The notes under the pieces are model-generated. The model searched no databases and was not told the DNA's origin. It was given only the letters and a program-made list of their open reading frames with translations. From Thalassobacter stenotrophicus (GTDB lineage: Bacteria; Pseudomonadota; Alphaproteobacteria; Rhodobacterales; Rhodobacteraceae), in NCBI RefSeq assembly GCF_001458315.1, contig NZ_CYRX01000010.1:62001-126000 (forward strand): a stretch of 64,000 nucleotides of DNA, written 5' to 3'. Below, one piece after another: positions 37,038-45,790 of the stretch. Position 1 is the stretch's first letter; each line of letters opens with the position of its first letter. A program made the position numbers and the translations under genes.

Positions 37038-38152
37038 CTCGCCGCGCGCTCCGGTAGATCCTGCGGGGCCACCTGCCCCCGAGAGAAAACAAAACACCGG
37101 TCCCGCCGGATGCTCAACCAAAGTGCCGTGCCGGGTTTCGGCAGGAAAACGGCGGGCACCGTTGCCTTGACCATCGCGCCACCGGCCACCGTAAACTCAA
37201 CAAGGCTTTCGCGCCCCATGAACCGCGCCCGGTGCACGATACCCCGCGCAGGCGTGCCATGTTGCGGCGTCGGCGCAGGCCCACGACCGTTGCGATCAAA
37301 GTCGAGCGAGACGTGCTGGGGCCGAAACACAATATCCACGTTTGTGCCATCGCCCACGCCGGGCACCAAAAACTCACCAAAGGGTGTATGGGCAAGGCCG
37401 GCCTGAACTTGACCCTCTAGCACGTTGACATCACTAAAGAACTCAGCCGCGCGGCGGTCAGCGGGTTGGTTATAAATGTTATACGGGGCTGCGCGTTGCA
37501 CGATCTTACCCTTGCGCATCAATGCGATCTCATCGGCCATGCGCATCGCTTCATCCGGCTCATGGGTGACCAGTAACACCGCACTGCCTTCTTCCTTCAA
37601 CAGCTCCAGCGTGGCATCCCGGATGCCATCACGCAGGCGGTTGTCGAGGCCGGAAAACGGCTCATCCATGAGCATAATGCGCGGGCGTGGGGCAAGTGCG
37701 CGGGCCAATGCGACGCGCTGCTGTTCTCCGCCGGACAACATATGGGGGGCCTTGTTGCCAAAACCGGACAGGTTCACGCGCTCAAGCAGCTTGTCCACCC
37801 GCGCGGTCCGTTCAGAACCCGTGGCCTTGAGGCCAAAACCGATGTTGTCCGCGACGCTCATGTGCGGAAACAGCGCAAAATCTTGGAACATCAGGCCAAT
37901 GCCGCGCGCCTCGGGCGGAACAAAATGACCGGGTGCCGCCACGACGTGGCCATCAATCAGGACCTCACCTGCGTCTTGGCAATCCACGCCCGCGATGATC
38001 CGCAGCGTCGTGGATTTACCGCACCCCGATGGCCCTAACAGGCATGTGACTTGGCCCGGTGCGACGCTCAGCGAGATGTCGTCCACAACGCATGTGCCCT
38101 CAAACCGGCGCACAAGATTGCGCACTTCTAAGCGGGGCGATGTGTCGGGCAC
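37034..38152 (-). CDS. ABC transporter ATP-binding protein, FbpC/PotA type, without partners
   Basis: This 372-residue ATPase has Walker A GPSGCGKST near residues 39-47, signature LSGGEQQRVALARAL, Walker B IMLMDEPFSGL, the H-loop THEPDEAMRMAD, and a C-terminal TOBE region (about 280-360). The sequence is closest to ferric-iron (FbpC) or polyamine (PotA) importers. No permease or binding-protein gene lies nearby, so it is an orphan and its substrate is open. It is divergent from the dimethylglycine dehydrogenase-like gene, separated by 154 nt. Confidence 0.85.
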   Translation of the reverse strand: MPDTSPRLEVRNLVRRFEGTCVVDDISLSVAPGQVTCLLGPSGCGKSTTLRIIAGVDCQDAGEVLIDGHVVAAPGHFVPPEARGIGLMFQDFALFPHMSVADNIGFGLKATGSERTARVDKLLERVNLSGFGNKAPHMLSGGEQQRVALARALAPRPRIMLMDEPFSGLDNRLRDGIRDATLELLKEEGSAVLLVTHEPDEAMRMADEIALMRKGKIVQRAAPYNIYNQPADRRAAEFFSDVNVLEGQVQAGLAHTPFGEFLVPGVGDGTNVDIVFRPQHVSLDFDRNGRGPAPTPQHGTPARGIVHRARFMGRESLVEFTVAGGAMVKATVPAVFLPKPGTALWLSIRRDRCFVFSRGQVAPQDLPERAAS

Positions 38153-38306
38153 GGCGGTCTCCGGTATCTTATTCTGACAAAATCACTTGGGACGTATCAG
38201 CCACACGGAACCGAGGCAAGACGCAGGCTGTCCGGTATATGTCGCGGACGGGCAGGATCACATTCCCGCCTCGCGCCAAATTGCCCAAAACGTACAGGAG
38301 CAGAAC
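38153..38306. promoter_or_regulatory. Divergent promoter region, orphan ATPase / GcvT-type flavoprotein
   Basis: This 154-nt region lies between two divergent genes. CAGGAG at about 38295-38300 is the ribosome site of the flavoprotein. No regulator palindrome was recognised. Confidence 0.35.
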
Positions 38307-40718
38307 ATGGAAAAAACCACCCGAGTATGTGTGATTGGTGGCGGTGTCGTCGGGGTCTCGGTCCTTTATCATTTGACCAAACTTGGGTGGTCCGATGTGA
38401 TGTTGCTGGAACGCTCGGAACTGACTAGCGGCTCGACGTGGCACGCGGCGGGCGGGTTCCATACCTTGAATGGCGATACCAATATGGCCGCGTTGCAAGG
38501 CTATACGATCCGTCTGTACCGTGAGTTGGAGGAGCTTACAGGCATGTCCTGCGGGCTGCACCACGTCGGTGGCGTCACGCTGGCCGACACGCCCGAGCGG
38601 TTTGATATGCTGAAAGCTGAGCGCGCAAAGCACCGTTTTATGGGCCTAGAGACCGAAATCCTGAACCCCGAAGAAATCGCCCGTGTGGCCCCCGTGACCA
38701 ACATCGACGGCATCTTGGGTGGGCTTTATGATCCGCTCGATGGGCACCTTGACCCCTCAGGCACCACCCATGCCTACGCCAAGGCCGCGCGGATGGGCGG
38801 GGCCACAATCCAGACCCACACCAAAGTGCTAGAGACCAACCCACGCCCCGATGGCACATGGGATGTCGTCACCGACAAAGGCACGATCCACGCAGAACAT
38901 GTCGTAAACGCTGCGGGCCTTTGGGCGCGTGAGGTGGGCGCGATGGCAGGCCTTGCCCTGCCCCTCCACCCGATGGAGCATCAATACCTCGTCACCGATG
39001 AAATCCCCGAGATTTATGAGCGTGACGCCGAGCACCCCCACGTGATGGACCCCGCAGGCGAAAGCTATCTGCGCCAAGAAGGCCGGGGCCTGTGCATTGG
39101 GTTTTATGAGCAGACCTGCCGCCCATGGGCCGTTGATGGCACGCCGTGGGATTTCGGGCACGAACTGCTGGCGGATGATTTTGACAAGATCGAGGACTCG
39201 ATCGCCTTTGCCTACAACCGGTTCCCGGTGTTGGAACGTGCGGGCGTCAAGTCCGTGATCCACGGGCCGTTTACCTTTGCCCCCGACGGCAACCCCTTGG
39301 TCGGCCCAGTGCCGGGCCTGCGCAACTATTGGTCCGCCTGCGGTGTGATGGCGGGCTTTAGCCAAGGCGGCGGTGTTGGCCTGACCTTGGCGCAATGGAT
39401 GGTCGAGGGCCAAGCCGAGCGCGACGTCACAGCCATGGATGTGGCGCGCTTTGGCACCTGGGCCACGCCCGGCTACACCCTGACCAAAGTGATTGAAAAC
39501 TATCAAACCCGTTTTTCGGTAAGCTACCCCAATGAGGAACTGCCTGCAGCGCGTCCATGGGTGACCTCACCCATGCATGACATCTGGGCAGCGCAGGGCG
39601 CGGTCTTTGGCCAACAATACGGTCTAGAGGTCGTGAACTATTTCGCCCTCCCCGGTGAGCCTCGGTACGAGACCCCATCCTTCCGCCGCTCCAACGCATT
39701 TGAGGCCACCGCCGCAGAAGTCGCAGCCGTGCGCGGCGCGGTCGGCATTAATGAATTGCAGAACTTTGGCAAATACCGCGTGACCGGGCCGAACGCCCGC
39801 GCGTGGCTTGATCATGTTATGGCCGGCCGCATTCCCAAACCCGGGCGTCTGAGCCTGACCCCCATGCTGAACGCGGCAGGTCGGATTGAGGGAGATTTCA
39901 CCGTCTCCTGCACTAGTGAGGCTGAATTCATTCTGACCGCAAGCTACGGCGCACAAGCCGTGCACACCCGTTGGTTTGAGCGGCACAGCCGTGATGGCGT
40001 GCAGGTCGAAAACATCAGCAACACGCGCACCGGGTTCACCATTGCTGGCCCGCGCGCACGCGACGTGCTCGCCAAGGTGACACGCGCCGATGTTTCGCAC
40101 GCGGCGTTCAAATTCCTTGATGTGCGCCAGATCCTGATCGGCATGGCACAGTGCGTCGTCCAACGCGTCAGCTACACCGGCGATCTAGGATATGAGATTT
40201 ACTGCGACGCGCACGAAGCCCGTCACCTGTACCAAGTGCTAAGTGCTGCGGGTGAGGAATACGGAATGCGCCCCTTTGGAATGAGGGCGATGATGTCGTT
40301 GCGGCTGGATCGGTTCTTTGGCGCGTGGCTGAGTGAATTCTCGCCGGATTATACCTGTGCGCAGACGGGGCTGGAGCGGTTTATCCAGTGGTCCAAGGGC
40401 GACTTTATCGGACGCGCAGCCGCTGAGGCCGAGCGCACGCAACCACCTGAGCGTGTGCTGGCCGCGTTTATCGTTGAGGCGCTTGATGCGGATGTGCAGG
40501 GGTATGAGCCGATTTGGCTGGACGGTGAGGTTGTCGGGTTCTGCACCTCGGGCGGGTATTCGCACCACGCTCAGGTATCCGTGGCGCAGGGGTTTGTGCC
40601 CCCCGACCGCGCCACAGAGGGCCTAGAGGTTGAGATCGAAATCCTAGGTGAAATGCGCCCCGCGCGTTTGGTCACCACACCTTTGGTCGACCCTGATCGA
40701 TTGAAGATGACGTCCTAA
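38307..40718 (+). CDS. Dimethylglycine/sarcosine dehydrogenase-like flavoprotein with GcvT domain
   Basis: This 803-residue enzyme has an N-terminal FAD-binding DAO domain (VIGGGVVGVSVLYHL at residues 9-23) and the GSTWHAAGG motif whose His46 matches the residue that binds FAD covalently in dimethylglycine dehydrogenase. From about residue 425 come the FAO_M and GcvT folate-binding domains (RGAVGINELQNFGKYRVTGPNA, later YTGDLGYEIYCD). It should oxidatively remove a methyl group from dimethylglycine, sarcosine or a similar amine and pass it to tetrahydrofolate. It has its own promoter region and is not beside sox genes. Substrate is not certain because roseobacters carry many paralogues. Confidence 0.88.
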   Translation: MEKTTRVCVIGGGVVGVSVLYHLTKLGWSDVMLLERSELTSGSTWHAAGGFHTLNGDTNMAALQGYTIRLYRELEELTGMSCGLHHVGGVTLADTPERFDMLKAERAKHRFMGLETEILNPEEIARVAPVTNIDGILGGLYDPLDGHLDPSGTTHAYAKAARMGGATIQTHTKVLETNPRPDGTWDVVTDKGTIHAEHVVNAAGLWAREVGAMAGLALPLHPMEHQYLVTDEIPEIYERDAEHPHVMDPAGESYLRQEGRGLCIGFYEQTCRPWAVDGTPWDFGHELLADDFDKIEDSIAFAYNRFPVLERAGVKSVIHGPFTFAPDGNPLVGPVPGLRNYWSACGVMAGFSQGGGVGLTLAQWMVEGQAERDVTAMDVARFGTWATPGYTLTKVIENYQTRFSVSYPNEELPAARPWVTSPMHDIWAAQGAVFGQQYGLEVVNYFALPGEPRYETPSFRRSNAFEATAAEVAAVRGAVGINELQNFGKYRVTGPNARAWLDHVMAGRIPKPGRLSLTPMLNAAGRIEGDFTVSCTSEAEFILTASYGAQAVHTRWFERHSRDGVQVENISNTRTGFTIAGPRARDVLAKVTRADVSHAAFKFLDVRQILIGMAQCVVQRVSYTGDLGYEIYCDAHEARHLYQVLSAAGEEYGMRPFGMRAMMSLRLDRFFGAWLSEFSPDYTCAQTGLERFIQWSKGDFIGRAAAEAERTQPPERVLAAFIVEALDADVQGYEPIWLDGEVVGFCTSGGYSHHAQVSVAQGFVPPDRATEGLEVEIEILGEMRPARLVTTPLVDPDRLKMTS

Positions 40719-40737
40719 CGGACGACACGATGTGTTT

Positions 40738-40756
40738 GCGGCCCCTGCGGGGCCGC
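40738..40756. repeat. GC-rich hairpin between convergent genes
   Basis: A perfect 8-bp stem (GCGGCCCC / GGGGCCGC, loop TGC) lies in the 76-nt gap where the flavoprotein gene and aglK converge. It is followed by a GCGCGGGAGTATTTTGGG stretch that I recall as a recurrent intergenic element in Rhodobacterales. It may act as a bidirectional terminator, although the T-run is only TTTT. Confidence 0.5.
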
Positions 40757-40794
40757 GGTGCGCTCCGCGCGGGAGTATTTTGGGAACAAAGGCG

Positions 40795-41898
40795 TTAGGT
40801 CGCGCTGAGCGCCCGGCCGTTGAGGAAAATATGCACCTTATCCGGCGGCGCAGAAAGGGTAAGTTTGGCGCCGCGTAGATCGGTGTGGATACCCGGCAAT
40901 TTGGCGATTATGGGGTTGGCGTCTTGGCCCGCATTTGAGGTGGTCAGGTAGAGTTGGGTCACCCCGCCCAGAGCCTCAACAATTGTGACGGTGGCCCCAC
41001 ATGCGTAATCCGGTGTGGTGACCCTGTGCATGTCTTCGGGCCGGATGCCGACGTTGACCTGCGCGCCCAAATGTTCCGGGATTGAGGGATAAACTGAGCT
41101 AATCGTGCCGCCGCCGTCCCGAAGTTTGAGACGGGTTATTGTGCCGGTTTCAACAATTTCACCGGGCAGCAGGTTCATCGCAGGCGAGCCGATAAACTGG
41201 GCCACGAACTCAGAATTTGGCCTGCTGTAAAGATCGAGCGGCGCGCCGACTTGTGCGATGCCTTTGTCCGCGAGAACGACGATGCGCGTGGCCAGTGTCA
41301 TGGCCTCGACCTGATCGTGGGTGACGTAGACCATTGTGCTGTTTGGCATTGCCTCTTTGAGTTGCGCGATCTCAATCCTTGTAGCGACGCGCAAGGAAGC
41401 GTCGAGGTTTGAGAGCGGTTCATCAAAGAGATAGACCTTGGGGTCGCGCACGATGGCGCGTCCGATGGCCACGCGCTGACGCTGCCCCCCTGAGAGCGCT
41501 TTGGGGAGGCGATCAAGGTAGGGAGTGAGTTGCAGTTTGTCGGCCGCCGATGTGACGGCTGCGTCAATTTCGGCTCGGGCCTTGCGGGCGATTTTCAAAG
41601 CGAAAGCCATGTTATCGCGCACGGTCATATGTGGATAGAGCGCGTAGGATTGGAACACCATGGCGATACCCCGTTCGCTTGGCGGCAGGTCGTTGACCAT
41701 TTGTCCGTCAATCTCAAGCGTGCCGCTGGTGATCTGCTCAAGTCCTGCGATCATCCTCAAAAGCGTGGACTTGCCGCAGCCAGAGGGACCAACGAAAACC
41801 ACCAATTCGCCTTGCTCGATCTCTAGGTTGACGTCCCGTAGGACCTCGACCCCGGCCCCGTAGGATTTGGCGACATTTGTGAGTTTCAGCTCGGCCAT
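40795..41898 (-). CDS. aglK: Alpha-glucoside ABC transporter ATP-binding protein AglK
   Basis: This 367-residue ATPase belongs to the MalK/UgpC group: Walker A GPSGCGKST near residues 38-46, signature LSGGQRQRVAIGRAI, Walker B VYLFDEPLSNLD, the H-loop YVTHDQVEAMTLA, and a TOBE domain at the end. It powers AglEFG. I chose ATG 41898, which starts the conserved AELKLTNVAKSYG strand. It is the last gene of the agl operon, 17 nt after aglA. Confidence 0.92.
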   Translation of the reverse strand: MAELKLTNVAKSYGAGVEVLRDVNLEIEQGELVVFVGPSGCGKSTLLRMIAGLEQITSGTLEIDGQMVNDLPPSERGIAMVFQSYALYPHMTVRDNMAFALKIARKARAEIDAAVTSAADKLQLTPYLDRLPKALSGGQRQRVAIGRAIVRDPKVYLFDEPLSNLDASLRVATRIEIAQLKEAMPNSTMVYVTHDQVEAMTLATRIVVLADKGIAQVGAPLDLYSRPNSEFVAQFIGSPAMNLLPGEIVETGTITRLKLRDGGGTISSVYPSIPEHLGAQVNVGIRPEDMHRVTTPDYACGATVTIVEALGGVTQLYLTTSNAGQDANPIIAKLPGIHTDLRGAKLTLSAPPDKVHIFLNGRALSAT

Positions 41899-41915
41899 CG
41901 ATGTGTGTACCCCTA

Positions 41916-43553
41916 TTAGGTGTTTGTTTTCTGAAGGATTGCGCAAGCCCATGGGGCCAGTTCACCGCTTGGCGCCAAAGCCTCCCCCATGATGGGGTGC
42001 CACGCGCCGGTCGGCACCCGGATGTGTGCCGGGGTCCCGCCCATGTTGAACGCGCAAAAGAGCGTATCAGTTGCTTCAATCCGCTGGAACGTCAGCACAT
42101 TCCCTTGCGCGCGCATATCTGTTTGGGTTCCGTGGCGCAGCGCGGGATGGGCACGGCGTCCGGCGATCATCGCGCGGTAGTGGTGCAAAAGCGCGTTAGG
42201 ATCGGCCTCTTGCGTCGTGACGGCTTGTGGAAGGTGCGCATCGTCCACCGGAAGCCAAGGCGTGCCGCTGCTAAAACCTGCGTTTTGGTTGCTCTGCTCC
42301 CACACCATCGGGGTGCGGCAGCCATCACGTCCTTTGAATTCAGGCCAGAATTCGATGCCATAAGGGTCTTGAAGTGCGTCGAATGGCACGTCAGCTTCGC
42401 TCAGGCCCAGTTCTTCGCCCTGATAGAGGCAGATAGAGCCGCGCAGACATAACAACAGCGTCGCAAAGAGCCGTTGAGCGGCGGGTGACAAATCCCACCG
42501 AGTGGCGTGGCGCACCACGTCGTGATTGGAAAACGCCCAACAGGCCCAGCCTTCGCCCGCGACGGCATCTAGCCGCGCGAACACCTCAACCACGCGCGCC
42601 GCCGTAAGGGGAGCTTTGGCAAGGAACTCAAAGGCGTAGCACATCTGCACGCCCTGCCCGACTTTGGTGTATTCCCCCAACAATTCTAACCCGCGCTGGG
42701 CATCGCCCACCTCGCCCACGGCGGCAGTTCCAGGATATTCCTCCAGCAAAGCGCGGAAGCGTTTGAGGAACACAAGGTTCTCGGGCTGGTTCTTGGAATA
42801 GAGATGCTCTTGGTGATTATAGGGGTTCACGGCTGGCGCGATTGTAGCGTTGCGCGCCTCCGGCGGGAGGGCCGGATTATCGCGCAGGGCCTTATCCGCG
42901 AAGTAAAAATTGATTGTGTCGAGGCGAAAACCATCCACCCCACGGTCTAACCAGAACCGGGTCGCATCCAACAGTGCATCCTGCACGGCTGGCGTGTGAA
43001 AGTTAAGATCGGGCTGGGAGGTGAGAAAGTTGTGCAGATAGTATTGCAACCGCCGCGCATCCCATTGCCACGCAGGCCCGCCAAAAATCGACAGCCAGTT
43101 GTTGGGGGGGCCACCGTCGGGTTTGGGGTCGGCCCAAACGTACCAATCAGCGCGCGGGTTGTCCCGACTTTGGCGGCTTTCGGTAAACCACGGATGCTGA
43201 TCGGACGTGTGCGAGAGCACGAGATCAATCATCACGCGCAGCCCAAGGCTATGGGCGCGGTCCACCAAGGCGTCAAAATCTGCCAGCGTGCCGAACATCG
43301 GATCGACATCGCAATAATCGCTCACATCATAGCCGAAATCCTTCATCGGAGAGGTGAAGAACGGCGATATCCAGATAGCGTCTACCCCAAGCGACGCGAT
43401 GTAGGGCAGCCGTTGGGTGATGCCCGGCAGGTCGCCGATGCCGTCGCCATTGCTGTCTTGGAACGAGCGAGGATAGATTTGATAGATCACCCCACCGCGC
43501 CACCAATCAAGCGCAGGATCGAGGTCGGAGGGAGCGGCAGTGTTCGCGGACAT
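41916..43553 (-). CDS. aglA: Alpha-glucosidase AglA (GH13)
   Basis: This 545-residue cytoplasmic enzyme hydrolyses alpha-glucosides such as sucrose, maltose or trehalose brought in by the Agl transporter. GH13 regions are clear: YQIYPRSFQDSNGDGIGDL, region I DLVLSHTSDQHPWF, region II GFRLDTINFYF with the nucleophile Asp, region III VGEVGD with the acid/base Glu, and region IV FSNHD. There is no signal peptide, which fits uptake before hydrolysis. It sits between aglG and aglK. Confidence 0.94.
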   Translation of the reverse strand: MSANTAAPSDLDPALDWWRGGVIYQIYPRSFQDSNGDGIGDLPGITQRLPYIASLGVDAIWISPFFTSPMKDFGYDVSDYCDVDPMFGTLADFDALVDRAHSLGLRVMIDLVLSHTSDQHPWFTESRQSRDNPRADWYVWADPKPDGGPPNNWLSIFGGPAWQWDARRLQYYLHNFLTSQPDLNFHTPAVQDALLDATRFWLDRGVDGFRLDTINFYFADKALRDNPALPPEARNATIAPAVNPYNHQEHLYSKNQPENLVFLKRFRALLEEYPGTAAVGEVGDAQRGLELLGEYTKVGQGVQMCYAFEFLAKAPLTAARVVEVFARLDAVAGEGWACWAFSNHDVVRHATRWDLSPAAQRLFATLLLCLRGSICLYQGEELGLSEADVPFDALQDPYGIEFWPEFKGRDGCRTPMVWEQSNQNAGFSSGTPWLPVDDAHLPQAVTTQEADPNALLHHYRAMIAGRRAHPALRHGTQTDMRAQGNVLTFQRIEATDTLFCAFNMGGTPAHIRVPTGAWHPIMGEALAPSGELAPWACAILQKTNT

Positions 43554-43565
43554 CAGTACGGACCT

Positions 43566-44735
43566 TTACTTGACCGAACCCGCGAGAAGACCGCGGACAA
43601 GGTAGCGTTGCAGAGTGAAAAACACCAAAAGCGGCACGGCGATGGACGTGAACGCGGCGGCGGCCAGAATGCCCCAATCCCCCCCGCGTGAGCCGAGCAA
43701 ATCATCAGCGATTTTGACCGTCATCACCCAGCTTTCGGAGCTTGCGGGCAAGAAAACCTTAGCCACCAGCAGATCGTTCCAGACCCAAAGGAACTGAAAA
43801 ATCGCGAATGACGCGAGTGCGGGAAAACTGAGGGGCAGGATGATCTTGGTGAACACCTGAAAGTCGGTGGCACCATCCACACGCGCGCTTTCGATGATGT
43901 CGCGCGGCAGGCCGACCATATAATTGCGCAGCAGATAAATCGCGAGCGGCAGCCCAAATCCAGTATGCGCAAGCCAAATCCCCAGAAAGCTCTGGCCAAT
44001 CCCAATCGTGTTGTGGAACGACAGCATCGGCACCAGCGCCAATTGAAGCGGCACAACCAACAACCCAACCACCACCGCGATCAGCACTCCGCGTCCGCGA
44101 AAATCCATCCACGCCAGCGCATAGGCCGCGAAAGCCGCGATCAGGATGGGGATTACCGTGGCCGGGATCGTGACCGTCAGCGTGTTGATGAACGCGATAT
44201 CCATACCATCAGAGCGGAGGATTTCGCGGTAGTTATCCAGATCGAATGACGGAGGGATCTCCATCGCGAAGTAGAGCGACGGGTCGCGCGTGATTTCCGC
44301 CGGGGCAAAGAAGCGGTAGTCTCCGTCCGCGGTGATTGAGAGTGTTCTGTCGCGGCTGAGGGGCAGAACCTCACCGGGTTGTGCGGCGACAGGTGCGCGC
44401 GCCGTCGCCCCAAATGCGGTGATCGTAACGGGCCCGGTTTGCCCGGTTTCAGCCGCGATCAAATCCGCGATGTTGCCCGTGATCTCATAGCCCCCAATCG
44501 CGGTTTCAAATCCGCCATCGATTGCTCTTGTCTCTGCCGCAGGTGCGCGGACCCGGAAGTTCTGTTCCACCGACAAAGGCGCGGTCCACCACGCGCTGGC
44601 CGAAATCGCATCCCGGTCCCGAAAGGACGACACCAACAACCCAATGGTCGGGATTAACCACAACACCACCAATGCCAAAACCGTGATATTCACGACCCAA
44701 GAAAGGGCAGATTTTTGTCCCGCGATGCCGGTCAT
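43566..44735 (-). CDS. aglG: Alpha-glucoside ABC transporter permease AglG
   Basis: This 389-residue permease has one N-terminal helix, a large extra domain of about 110 residues before the second helix (typical of AglG), and five further helices. The coupling loop EAA motif IIESARVDGATDFQVFTKIILPLSFPAL is visible, and the C-terminus ends in RYLVRGLLAGSVK as usual for carbohydrate permeases. AAGGAGA precedes the ATG. It starts 1 nt after aglF ends, so translation is coupled. Confidence 0.93.
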   Translation of the reverse strand: MTGIAGQKSALSWVVNITVLALVVLWLIPTIGLLVSSFRDRDAISASAWWTAPLSVEQNFRVRAPAAETRAIDGGFETAIGGYEITGNIADLIAAETGQTGPVTITAFGATARAPVAAQPGEVLPLSRDRTLSITADGDYRFFAPAEITRDPSLYFAMEIPPSFDLDNYREILRSDGMDIAFINTLTVTIPATVIPILIAAFAAYALAWMDFRGRGVLIAVVVGLLVVPLQLALVPMLSFHNTIGIGQSFLGIWLAHTGFGLPLAIYLLRNYMVGLPRDIIESARVDGATDFQVFTKIILPLSFPALASFAIFQFLWVWNDLLVAKVFLPASSESWVMTVKIADDLLGSRGGDWGILAAAAFTSIAVPLLVFFTLQRYLVRGLLAGSVK

Positions 44736-44736
44736 C

Positions 44737-45714
44737 TCACATCTCCTTGCGGGCTTGGCGGATGTTCCAGACCATCACGGGCAGAACAATCAGCATGATC
44801 ACAAAGGCCACCGCCGTGGCGCGCCCGTCATCGCGGAACATGTATGACATCATGTAGGACGGCAGGATTTGCGTGCCGAAGTTGCCCCCGGTCATGGTGT
44901 AGACAATGTCAAAAACCTTGAGCACGAGGATCGTGATCGTCGTCCAAACCACCACGATTGTGGGCATGATCTGTGGCACCTTGATCGAGAAAAACACCCG
45001 TGCCGGCCCTGCCCCATCCAGGATCGCAGCCTCGATGGTTTCCTCTGGCACACCGCGCAAAGCCGCCGACAGGATCACCATGGCAAATCCGGTTTGAATC
45101 CAGATCAGAATGACCATCAAAAAGAGGTTATTCCAAAACGGGATTTGCAGAACGTCGATGCTGGCTTCTGTTCCAAAGGCCACCAAGATCGCGTTGATCA
45201 GACCGATGTCGGGATTGTTGGCATAGACGAACTTCCAAATCAGCGCGGCCCCAACAAAGGAGATCGCCATGGGCATAAAGATGATCGATTTCGCCACCGT
45301 GCCCCAGCGCAATCTGTCCGTCAGTTGCGCAATCAACAACCCAAAGAACGTCGAGGCCGCTGGCACGATCAGCACCCACAACAGGTTGTTGGTCAGGGCG
45401 GTGCGAAACTCCGGATCGCCCAGCATGATGCGGTAGTTGCCGAACCCGATGAACTCAGCCCCCGTGCGGTTATAAAGCGATCGACTGAACGAGCCGAACA
45501 CCGGGTACACAAGGTACAGCCCCAGCGCCAACAGCGCCGGCAACAAGAACAACCAAGGCCGGATCAGATTGGCGCGATTGATATTGCGCCCTGCGTTTGG
45601 GCCACGTGCGGGAAAGAGGACCTTATCCAGCACCACATTGGACGCCCAGAAATAGGCCACACAGCCGCCCACACCGATAAATATCGTGAGCGCGCCTTGG
45701 AGAAGCGGTGACAT
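44737..45714 (-). CDS. aglF: Alpha-glucoside ABC transporter permease AglF
   Basis: This 325-residue permease has about eight hydrophobic segments and the EAA loop EETIEAAILDGAGPARVFFSIKVPQIMPT. It pairs with AglG to form the channel. ATG 45714 is preceded by AAAGGGG; a TTG two triplets before the conserved part is possible but less likely. It is separated from aglE by a 76-nt gap with a strong hairpin. Confidence 0.92.
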   Translation of the reverse strand: MSPLLQGALTIFIGVGGCVAYFWASNVVLDKVLFPARGPNAGRNINRANLIRPWLFLLPALLALGLYLVYPVFGSFSRSLYNRTGAEFIGFGNYRIMLGDPEFRTALTNNLLWVLIVPAASTFFGLLIAQLTDRLRWGTVAKSIIFMPMAISFVGAALIWKFVYANNPDIGLINAILVAFGTEASIDVLQIPFWNNLFLMVILIWIQTGFAMVILSAALRGVPEETIEAAILDGAGPARVFFSIKVPQIMPTIVVVWTTITILVLKVFDIVYTMTGGNFGTQILPSYMMSYMFRDDGRATAVAFVIMLIVLPVMVWNIRQARKEM

Positions 45715-45745
45715 CAATGCCCCTTTGACGACTAAGCAACATGGC

Positions 45746-45772
45746 CCAAGGCGCGCAGGACACGCGCCTTGG
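45746..45772. repeat. Strong hairpin between aglE and aglF
   Basis: A perfect 10-bp stem (CCAAGGCGCG / CGCGCCTTGG) with a 7-nt loop follows the binding-protein gene by about 20 nt. No T-run follows on the minus strand. Such hairpins commonly protect the binding-protein mRNA and lower expression of the permeases. Confidence 0.7.
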
Positions 45773-45790
45773 AGGGTCCGTTAAGGGGGA

